DNA from: Planctomycetota bacterium
Lineage (GTDB): Bacteria > Planctomycetota > GCA-002687715
Assembly: GCA_013213915.1 (NCBI GenBank)
Contig: JABSRK010000268.1
Span: forward strand, 1-5,247
Length of the DNA stretch: 5,247 nt
Reading direction: 5' to 3'
The notes under the pieces: model-generated
What the model saw: the letters and a program-made list of their open reading frames with translations, nothing else
Database searches by the model: none
What the model was told of the DNA's origin: nothing
Program-made: the position numbers and the translations under genes
Shown: one piece after another, positions 1 to 5,247 of the stretch
How the letters are laid out: every line of letters starts with the position of its first letter
How positions within the stretch are numbered: the stretch's first letter is position 1

Positions 1-23
1 CCATGCCTGCGGTTCTCGTGGCC
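1..23 (-). other. window edge after the second oxidoreductase; possible start of a further gene
   Basis: Only 23 bases follow the TGA stop (26-24). The minus strand has an ATG at bases 4-2, about 19 bases past that stop, preceded by a weak GCAGG five bases before it at most. It could begin a fourth gene of the same operon, but only one more base of that frame is present, so nothing can be said about a product. Confidence 0.15.
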
Positions 24-1262
24 TCAGACCTTGAAGAGGTCGGCTTCGATCGGGACCTCGCCATTCGCCAGGGTCGCCTCGTGCGCGCGGATGGCGACCG
101 CGCCCGCACGCAGGCCGTCCTCCGCCGTGCACGCCACCGGCTTGCCCTCGGCGACGGATTGCAGGAACCGCTCCACCGAGTAGTACAACTCCGGGTGGGG
201 CAGTCCGATCCCCTCCTTGAGCTTTCCCTGGGACGCCAGCTTGGTCGCATCCGCGATGAGCGTGATGCCGCGCTCGTCGTGAAACTGTTGGCGGTTGGCG
301 TAGACCTCCCATCCCTGGACGGGCGCGTCGGCCTCCTTGAACAGCCAGCCGTGGCGGCCGGCCAGCTTGATGGTGCCCATGGTCCCGTTCAGCAGGACAT
401 GGGAACTGCCGAACGAGTTCGCCAGCGTCGCTTCGATGACGAGGCTGACGCCGCCGTCCAGGCCGAACTGGCAGAGCACCGTGTCCGGAACCTCGCGCCC
501 GTCGTCGTACAGCAGCTTCGCCCCCTGGCCCTTGACGCTCGTCGGCACCTTCTTGGTGAACCAGTGGAGCGCGTCGTAGAGGTGGCTCCCGACCTCCCCC
601 GGCAGCCCCGACGACGTAGCGTTGTACAGCCTCCAGTTCAGCGCCTTCTCCTTGGACGCATCCTGGGTCGGCGTTCGCCACGAGAGCTTCCGGTGCCACG
701 ACCCGTGCATGGAGACGGTGTCGTCGATCGAGCCCGACCGATAGAACGACCGCGCCAGCTTGTAGACCGGGTTGCTGCGCGCCGGGTGCCCGACCTGGAA
801 CGCGGTCTTCGCTCCCTTGGCCGCCCGCGCCATCGTTTGCAGGTCGTCGATGGACGACGCCATGGGGGCCTCGCAATAAACGTGCTTCCCCATTTCCAGG
901 AGCCTGAGGGCGATGTCCTTGTGCAGGTGCGTTGGCGTGGCGACGAACACCCCCTGGATGGATGCCTCCTTGGCGATCATGTCCTTCCAGTCGGCATAAC
1001 CATTCGCGGCCTTGGTCCGCCGCACAGATCGCCGCAGGCGTCGAGGGTCGGTCTCGCACACGGCGGCCACGTTCACGTCCTCGAACTTCGCCAGCTCGGC
1101 GAGGATCTCGCGGCCCTGGGGGCCACCGCCGATGACGGCGACGGTCACCGCGCGGGGCGGCCGATAGGCGGGACCGAGCTCCAGGGCATCGGGGGTGATC
1201 GCCATGGCGGTGGCGACACCGGCGGCGGACTGCAGGAATGCACGGCGGTCTGAAGGAGACAT
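24..1262 (-). CDS. Tat-signal Gfo/Idh/MocA-family oxidoreductase with altered EKP motif
   Basis: A 412-residue protein of the Gfo/Idh/MocA superfamily, whose members are mostly NAD(P)-dependent oxidoreductases acting on sugars, cyclitols or their derivatives; the substrate cannot be read from sequence. The N-terminus has a twin-arginine signal (DRRAFLQS, residues 5-12) followed by a short Ala-rich hydrophobic stretch, so export in folded, cofactor-loaded form is likely. The Rossmann domain starts near residue 39 with AVIGGGPQG (GxGxxG glycines 45, 47, 50); ATPTHLH (108-114) is the family's typical second nucleotide-site loop. The C-terminal domain holds GEVGSHLYDALHW (222-234), matching the family DxxxH region with Glu223 in the Asp position, then His227 and Asp230. 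The usual EKP is EAP here (131-133), losing the conserved lysine. The ATG is chosen because the Tat motif lies immediately after it; a weak AGGA lies 10 bases upstream. It starts 12 bases after apbE, suggesting cotranscription. Family assignment is firm, activity is open. Confidence 0.9.
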   Translation of the reverse strand: MSPSDRRAFLQSAAGVATAMAITPDALELGPAYRPPRAVTVAVIGGGPQGREILAELAKFEDVNVAAVCETDPRRLRRSVRRTKAANGYADWKDMIAKEASIQGVFVATPTHLHKDIALRLLEMGKHVYCEAPMASSIDDLQTMARAAKGAKTAFQVGHPARSNPVYKLARSFYRSGSIDDTVSMHGSWHRKLSWRTPTQDASKEKALNWRLYNATSSGLPGEVGSHLYDALHWFTKKVPTSVKGQGAKLLYDDGREVPDTVLCQFGLDGGVSLVIEATLANSFGSSHVLLNGTMGTIKLAGRHGWLFKEADAPVQGWEVYANRQQFHDERGITLIADATKLASQGKLKEGIGLPHPELYYSVERFLQSVAEGKPVACTAEDGLRAGAVAIRAHEATLANGEVPIEADLFKV

Positions 1263-1272
1263 GGTCCGGCCA

Positions 1273-1276
1273 TCCT
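1273..1276 (-). promoter_or_regulatory. weak Shine-Dalgarno of the second oxidoreductase, overlapping the apbE stop
   Basis: The minus strand reads TAGGATGGCCGGACC before the ATG at 1262. The AGGA core shares bases with the TAG stop of apbE and sits 10 bases from the start codon. This arrangement is typical of translational coupling, in which ribosomes ending apbE help start the next gene. The match is only four bases. Confidence 0.4.
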
Positions 1277-2111
1277 ACTCAGAGACAAACACCCCGTCTG
1301 GATCGTGGCTCCTGGTGCGGTCCCCCTCCACGATCATCGATGACAGGTGCGCGGGCGGGTCGCCGTCGACGAGGAGCGCCGTGGACCACGCGTCCGCATG
1401 GGCGGCGGACGGAGCGACGACGGCGACGAGGTCGCGATCGGCGGTCGGTTCACCGCAGCGTGGATCGATCACGTGGGACACCTCACTCGAACGGCCGTGG
1501 GGAGCCGAGACGGACAGGGCTGTACCGTCTCTGAGCAGGGCGACCCCCTCGCTCCCGACAGAGATGCGCCAGGCTTCGGCATCGGGAGGGCATCCGATAG
1601 CGGCGACGGTGCTCGTCCCCCCGTGCAGGAGGGCGCACGACACGCCGTTCTCACGGAGCGTCTCCACGGCACGGTCGATCGCCCATCCTTTTCCGATGGC
1701 TCCGAGATCCAGCCGTGTGTCCGCATCCACGAGACGCGCACGTCCTCCCTCGACCTCGAAACGACCGCGTCCGAGCGTGGGGTCGAAGAAGCCGTTGGTG
1801 GCGTCACGAAGCCCCTGGCAGAGCGTCAATAGTCCGATCACCTCGGGATCGAGGGCCACCCATTCCCTGCCGTGTCGGTGCAGGTGGGCGATCTGGCTGT
1901 CGTTGCGGAAGGGCGAGATCAGGCGCTCGGCGCGGGCGATCTCCTCCAGGGCTTCTTCGCCCGCCGCGCGGAGGTCACGTTCGCCGCTGCCGGCCACGAC
2001 GAGCTCGAAGCGCGTCGCCATGGCCTGCAGCGCGAGGGTCAGGGGACCAGACGTCAGAGAGCGACGCCCTGGCGCGTGTCCTGGTCGTACCCGAAGGCCT
2101 TGCCTTCCCAC
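1275..2111 (-). CDS. apbE: FAD:protein FMN transferase (ApbE family)
   Basis: ApbE enzymes move FMN from FAD onto a Thr/Ser of a target flavoprotein, using Mg2+. Family landmarks appear in order (numbered from the GTG at 2111): LQAMATRFEL (28-37, the usual MGT region), ISPFRNDSQIAHLHR (65-79), GFFDPTLGRG (107-116), LDLGAIGKGWAIDRAVE (134-150), LLHGGTSTVAAIG (161-173), SHVIDPRCGEPT (212-223) and HADAWSTALLVDG (238-250), where Asp240 and Thr244 sit at the family's metal-site positions. Nothing essential looks lost. The start is uncertain. The GTG at 2111 overlaps the upstream oxidoreductase by 58 bases and gives an unconvincing Arg-rich leader of about 20 residues. The first in-frame ATG, at 2021, begins at MATRF and would remove a strand usually present. 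CTG codons near 2057 and 2042 are other options. No start gives a signal peptide or lipobox, unlike many periplasmic ApbE lipoproteins, which suggests cytoplasmic action. Its tight position between two oxidoreductase genes suggests one transcript. Confidence 0.9.
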   Translation of the reverse strand: MGRQGLRVRPGHAPGRRSLTSGPLTLALQAMATRFELVVAGSGERDLRAAGEEALEEIARAERLISPFRNDSQIAHLHRHGREWVALDPEVIGLLTLCQGLRDATNGFFDPTLGRGRFEVEGGRARLVDADTRLDLGAIGKGWAIDRAVETLRENGVSCALLHGGTSTVAAIGCPPDAEAWRISVGSEGVALLRDGTALSVSAPHGRSSEVSHVIDPRCGEPTADRDLVAVVAPSAAHADAWSTALLVDGDPPAHLSSMIVEGDRTRSHDPDGVFVSE

Positions 2112-3301
2112 ATGGAGCGGGCGGCGAGGTCGACGATGATCATGATCTTGTAGCCGAGCTCCACAGGGCTGAGGGGCGCCTTACGGTCGCGGGAGCGGTT
2201 CAGCAGGTTGACACGGAGGTCGTCCTGGCTCGCACCACGCTGGAACTTGTGCTTCTGGCGGTCGATGTCCTCGGCCCAGATCTGCTCGGGGACGAGGTTG
2301 CAGTTGTTACCCGAGAGCTGCAGGTTCGCCTTGTAGCCTCGAACCAACGGCGCAGGGCTCGTCGCGTTACAGGTCGACCCCCAGCAAACGTGGGTGTGGC
2401 CGCTGTCGAACTCGATGGTCAGGTTGACCTGGTCGAAGTTGTCCATGTCCATGTCGATGTTGTGGACGCCCGTGGCGATGACACGCTTGGGCCAGCCCGG
2501 ATCGATGGACCACAGCAGGGGCGTCATCTGGTGCACCAGCAGGTCGCCGACGATGCCCGTCGAGAACTTGGAGAAGCGGCGCCAGCGGTGGTAGACGAGC
2601 GTGTTCCACTCCTGCGGACCGAGGGGTCCGCACCATGCGTTCCAGTCCAGGTTGGGGCCGGGGACGATGTCCTTCTCGATCCCGTAGTAGTTCCACTCGC
2701 CCGTTTTCGAGTTACGGCAGTACCCGGTCTCGGACGACACCGGCTTGCCGATGGCTCCGGATTTGATGAGCTCGTGTGCCTTGTGGTACTTGGGGTCGGT
2801 CACGTACTGGGTGCCGACCTGTACGACGCGATCGCTCGCCTTTGCCGCGTCCACCAGGCGCACGGCGTCCGGCAGGTTGTACGTCATGGGCTTCTCGACG
2901 TAGACGTCCTTGCCGGCGGCGATGGCGTCGATCGCCATCTGCGCGTGCCAGTGCTCGGGGCTGGCGATCCAGACGCAGTCGATGTCCTTGCGCTCGAGCA
3001 GATCCTGGTAGTACCGATGCGCGGCGACCTTGATGCCCTGCTTGTTCGAGCAGTCCTTGGCGCGGCGATCGACCCGCGGCTTGGCGACGTCGCACACGGC
3101 GCGAATCTGCAGGTTCTCCCGCTTGTTCTTGTTGATGTTCATCAGCGAGCCGCAGTGGGCGCTGCCCATGCCGCCAACGCCGATGACGCCGACTCCGATG
3201 GTGTCGTTGGGGCCGCGTCCGAACGCGGCGGGCGCGGCCATGGCGACCGCTCCGGCGGCCACGGCGGACGTCTTCATGAAGGACCTGCGGTCAGTGGACA
3301 T
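2054..3301 (-). CDS. Tat-signal Gfo/Idh/MocA-family oxidoreductase
   Basis: A 415-residue Gfo/Idh/MocA-family protein, probably an NAD(P)-dependent oxidoreductase acting outside the cytoplasmic membrane. The ATG at 3301 is preferred over an in-frame upstream codon at 3403 because AAGGAG (3316-3311) lies 9 bases before it and a Tat signal follows at once: DRRSFMK (4-10), then a hydrophobic Ala/Val stretch to about 28. The Rossmann fold begins at GVGVIGVGGMG (36-46; GxGxxG glycines 41, 43, 46). ASPEHWH (113-119) and an intact EKP (136-138, Lys137) follow. The C-terminal domain has LDWNAWCGP (218-226) and GDLLVHQMTPLLW (252-264), where Asp253 and His257 form the family's DxxxH catalytic pair. 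Such Tat-exported members are common in Planctomycetota and Bacteroidota; the family also includes GH109 glycosidases with a redox-assisted mechanism, so hydrolase activity is an alternative. Nine cysteines are present, many for an exported protein. It is probably first in the unit with apbE and the second oxidoreductase. Family is sure; substrate is unknown. Confidence 0.92.
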   Translation of the reverse strand: MSTDRRSFMKTSAVAAGAVAMAAPAAFGRGPNDTIGVGVIGVGGMGSAHCGSLMNINKNKRENLQIRAVCDVAKPRVDRRAKDCSNKQGIKVAAHRYYQDLLERKDIDCVWIASPEHWHAQMAIDAIAAGKDVYVEKPMTYNLPDAVRLVDAAKASDRVVQVGTQYVTDPKYHKAHELIKSGAIGKPVSSETGYCRNSKTGEWNYYGIEKDIVPGPNLDWNAWCGPLGPQEWNTLVYHRWRRFSKFSTGIVGDLLVHQMTPLLWSIDPGWPKRVIATGVHNIDMDMDNFDQVNLTIEFDSGHTHVCWGSTCNATSPAPLVRGYKANLQLSGNNCNLVPEQIWAEDIDRQKHKFQRGASQDDLRVNLLNRSRDRKAPLSPVELGYKIMIIVDLAARSMWEGKAFGYDQDTRQGVAL

Positions 3302-3310
3302 GAGGGGGGA

Positions 3311-3316
3311 CTCCTT
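3311..3316 (-). promoter_or_regulatory. Shine-Dalgarno of the first oxidoreductase gene
   Basis: The minus strand reads AAGGAG here, with nine bases to the ATG at 3301. It is the best ribosome binding site in the window. It decides the start in favour of 3301 over the longer in-frame reading that begins at 3403, whose extra 34 residues are Arg-rich, unlike a signal peptide, and would reach back into the end of the preceding gene. Confidence 0.8.
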
Positions 3317-3329
3317 GCTGGAAGCAGGC

Positions 3330-3335
3330 ATCATA
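3330..3335 (-). promoter_or_regulatory. possible -10 promoter element (TATGAT)
   Basis: On the minus strand this reads TATGAT, one mismatch from the sigma-70 consensus, and it is among the few AT-richer spots in the 82-base gap. Transcription starting about seven bases downstream would leave a leader of some 20 bases containing the AAGGAG. No matching -35 box is seen at 16-18 bases; that position is GC-rich. It could serve the oxidoreductase-apbE-oxidoreductase unit, but a hexamer match alone is weak evidence. Confidence 0.28.
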
Positions 3336-3353
3336 CACGCACGGCATGGGGAG

Positions 3354-3371
3354 CGCCGCCCTGGCGCGGCG
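3354..3371 (-). terminator. short GC hairpin after the permease-protease gene (weak terminator candidate)
   Basis: The minus strand reads CGCCGC, a six-base loop GCCAGG, then GCGGCG: a perfect six-pair GC stem lying 12 bases past the TAA of the membrane protein gene. No T-run follows (the next bases are CTCCCC), so it does not fit a classical intrinsic terminator. It may attenuate transcription, stabilise an RNA end, or be a by-product of GC-rich sequence. Confidence 0.25.
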
Positions 3372-3383
3372 GTCTGCCAACGC

Positions 3384-5246
3384 TTACGACTGCGCGGCCA
3401 CAACCGCGGCGTTGTAGACCATGTGCGCCAGGATCGGTGCGATCAGGAGCTTCGTTCGCTCGAATACGAACGCCGCGGCGAGCCCCAAGGCGAATACCGG
3501 GAGCGTGGACACCGCCGGGTGAACGATGGCGAACAGCGCCGCGCTCGCGACGATCGAAACGGGTGCCGACAGGGTGTGCCGGAACCCCCGATAGATCATC
3601 CCGCGAAAGATGAACTCCTCGAAGAGGGGCGCGAAGACTACGGCAAGGAAGGCGAGCCACATGAAGTCGTCACTGCCCCTGCTGAACGCCCGGGGCGCAG
3701 CATCGAGCACCCACTGGAGCTGAGGCAGATTCTGGAGAGCCATCAGGTAGACCACCCCCACCACGGCTGCAGCCGCGCCGCCAACGACTCCGATCAAGGC
3801 CGCCTTGGCCCAGCCAGACGACCGCCCCGTGGCGCGGCCGACCGCGAGCCGGGCTCCGACACCATCGATACCGCGCAACGAAAGAACGATCCCCACGAGG
3901 ACCACGACCGTGAGTCCAGCGGTCGCGAAACCGAGCGTGATGGAACCAACCTCGCCTGCCCCATAGGCAGCGGTGAACAGCGCCTGCAAGACGAAGAACA
4001 TCGCGGCTGCGACGAGACCGTCCGCCAGCGTCACACGCCGCGGGGGCGTCGCGGTCGGGTCGAGGATGAAGGGGAAGTTCTCGCGGACCTTCTGCCAGAT
4101 CGCGTAGGCGAGCACGGCGCAGATGATCAGTAGTTGGATGCTCTCCCACATCCGGGCCGCGTAGAGGGCGTACCCGTAGATCGAGACCAGCAACATGTAC
4201 AGGTAGGTCATGGACGGCCGCGTCGCGCGCTGCTCGTCGGCGTCCGGGTCGAATCCCAGAACGCTGATGCCAACCGCGATGTGCGCGTAGACGAGTATCC
4301 CTGCGAGAGCGAGCGCGCCCCGCCACGCAACGTCGAATTCCAGGTGGCCGCGCAGCAGGATCAGCAGCAAGAGTGTCCCGATGACGTAAATGGCGCTGAC
4401 GCTGGCCCACAGCCGTGTCTTCCGACGGAACACGTCCGCCAGCCCCGTCGGGAAGGTGTACAGGAGCCAGAGCGTGTGGCCCTCGGCGCTCATGACGGAG
4501 AACCCGCCGAACAACAGGACGTAGGCACCGATGCCGAAGGCCAGCATGGCCGCATGCTGGGTGCTTTCGGCCGCGCCCTCGAGGAACCTCGGGTTGATGG
4601 CCAGTTGCACCAAGACAATCAGCGCCGGCATGAACAGGGTACGGACCATGAAGCTCCGGTCCCTCCAGAGCAGGCGTAGGTCTTTTCCCAGCGCTCCGCC
4701 GAACACGGTCCTGCTATCGCCACTCCGGCCCGGCACCCGTGCCCCCTGGTAGCTGCCACCGGCCGCCATGAGCCCCGTCCGCAGCAAGCGGCTTGTGGCC
4801 CACGCTCCGAAGGCAACGAGCCCCACGGATGCCGCTGCGAGAAGCAGGAGACCACCGAGCCGCACACCCAGGTCCAGATCCGGAAGCGCCAGGTGCAGCG
4901 GCAGGGCGCTGGGAAGCCAGGTGGCGGCCGTGGGGACGCTCGCGAAGAGGCCGCCCACCCACTCCGGCAGTTCCGGTGCGACCGCCGGATACAAGGCCGC
5001 CATCAGAGTCAGGAAGCCAAGCAACGTGAACACGGCCTGGGCATTCTTGGCTCGGGCCACGGTGAACTTCAGCCGTACCCAGGTCTCGATGAGACACCGC
5101 GCGACGGCTACCAGGATGTTCAGGAACAGCGCGACGACCAGCCCGAGGGGCAAGGCCCACCAGCCGAACCCGCCCGCAACGAAGAACATCAACAGGAAGG
5201 GAAAGACCATGAACCAGCCGAGGGGATTCACCAGCGTGAATTCCAT
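3384..5246 (-). CDS. ABC-2-type permease fused to CPBP intramembrane protease (5' end possibly incomplete)
   Basis: A 620-residue polytopic membrane protein with about 15-17 hydrophobic segments and two parts. Residues 1 to about 400 resemble ABC-2-type exporter permeases: membrane segments near 11-50, 72-90 and 131-150, the signature GKDLRLLWRDRSFMVRTLF (187-205), then SAEGHTLWLLYTFP (253-266) followed by a basic FRRKTRLW, as in permeases with an EGR-type loop before a membrane segment. Residues from about 480 form a CPBP (PF02517-type, CAAX/Abi) protease with every catalytic motif intact: EEFIFRG (Glu543, Glu544, Arg548), FAIVH (Phe572, His576) and HMVYN (His608, Asn612). CPBP proteases cut within or beside membranes; known roles include prenyl-protein processing and bacteriocin self-immunity. 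No ATPase is encoded here, so a NatA-like partner would have to lie beyond the right edge. The ATG at 5246 is one base from the window end and the protein enters membrane segments directly, so an N-terminal part may be missing. The fold assignment is strong; the transported or cleaved substrate is unknown. Confidence 0.88.
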   Translation of the reverse strand: MEFTLVNPLGWFMVFPFLLMFFVAGGFGWWALPLGLVVALFLNILVAVARCLIETWVRLKFTVARAKNAQAVFTLLGFLTLMAALYPAVAPELPEWVGGLFASVPTAATWLPSALPLHLALPDLDLGVRLGGLLLLAAASVGLVAFGAWATSRLLRTGLMAAGGSYQGARVPGRSGDSRTVFGGALGKDLRLLWRDRSFMVRTLFMPALIVLVQLAINPRFLEGAAESTQHAAMLAFGIGAYVLLFGGFSVMSAEGHTLWLLYTFPTGLADVFRRKTRLWASVSAIYVIGTLLLLILLRGHLEFDVAWRGALALAGILVYAHIAVGISVLGFDPDADEQRATRPSMTYLYMLLVSIYGYALYAARMWESIQLLIICAVLAYAIWQKVRENFPFILDPTATPPRRVTLADGLVAAAMFFVLQALFTAAYGAGEVGSITLGFATAGLTVVVLVGIVLSLRGIDGVGARLAVGRATGRSSGWAKAALIGVVGGAAAAVVGVVYLMALQNLPQLQWVLDAAPRAFSRGSDDFMWLAFLAVVFAPLFEEFIFRGMIYRGFRHTLSAPVSIVASAALFAIVHPAVSTLPVFALGLAAAFVFERTKLLIAPILAHMVYNAAVVAAQS

Positions 5247-5247
5247 G

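Noticed and set aside
3..1253. A 416-codon open frame on the plus strand, opposite the second oxidoreductase
   Set aside because: It mirrors the real gene almost exactly, has a low-complexity Arg/Gly/Val composition and no motif, and the opposing frame contains a Tat signal and Rossmann fold.
2436..2462. Short repeated GTCCAT/GTCGAT units
   Set aside because: They encode a local Asp-Met run (residues 283-287 of the first oxidoreductase) and are too short and coding to count as a repeat element.
3302..3403. N-terminal extension of the first oxidoreductase to 3403
   Set aside because: It would add 34 Arg-rich residues before the Tat signal and overlap the preceding gene by 20 bases; the AAGGAG and ATG at 3301 fit far better.
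1715..3613. A 632-codon open frame on the plus strand, covering the antisense of apbE and the first oxidoreductase
   Set aside because: It is an artefact of high GC: rare AT-rich stops leave antisense frames open. Its translation is Arg/Val/Asp-rich with no recognisable domain, while the minus strand in the same place encodes clear families.
3030..4133. A 367-codon plus-strand frame opposite the CPBP domain
   Set aside because: The translation is highly charged and motif-free (Arg, Glu, Asp, Gly), which is what the complement of a hydrophobic membrane protein gene gives.
1..5247. A defence island, toxin-antitoxin, CRISPR array or mobile element
   Set aside because: No direct-repeat array, transposase, integrase, terminal inverted repeat or tRNA is seen. 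The CPBP domain is sometimes labelled Abi, but that name alone does not make this a phage-defence gene.

Overview
This is a GC-rich stretch (roughly two thirds G+C by eye) that is almost entirely coding on the minus strand. In transcription order, right to left, it carries four genes: (1) a large polytopic membrane protein joining an ABC-2-type exporter permease to a C-terminal CPBP (CAAX/Abi-type) intramembrane protease; (2) a Gfo/Idh/MocA-family oxidoreductase with a twin-arginine (Tat) signal; (3) an ApbE-type FAD:protein FMN transferase; (4) a second, divergent Tat-signal Gfo/Idh/MocA protein. No rRNA, tRNA, CRISPR array, insertion sequence or phage gene is visible.

The source cannot be named from this window. 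Tat-exported Gfo/Idh/MocA proteins, high GC and the ABC permease-CPBP fusion together suggest a Planctomycetota-like bacterium or another environmental lineage rich in such proteins. This is inference from gene content only.

Layout: 5246-3384 is the permease/protease fusion, whose 5' end may continue beyond the right edge. 3383-3302 is an 82-base gap holding a short GC hairpin, a possible -10 box and a good Shine-Dalgarno. 3301-2054 is the first oxidoreductase. apbE follows, overlapping it or starting just after it, and ends at 1275. Twelve bases later the second oxidoreductase runs from 1262 to 24. The last three genes are packed like one operon. The left 23 bases hold no complete gene, but an ATG on the minus strand (bases 4-2) could start another gene.

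Functionally, the three-gene unit pairs two predicted exported NAD(P)-dependent sugar/cyclitol-type oxidoreductase-fold proteins with a flavin-attaching enzyme. The second oxidoreductase has Ala where the family's conserved EKP lysine normally lies, so it may have a different or no redox activity. The permease/protease probably belongs to a separate export system whose ATPase would lie outside the window. The most noteworthy items are the permease-protease fusion, the apbE sandwich with no visible flavinylation target, and the EKP-to-EAP change.
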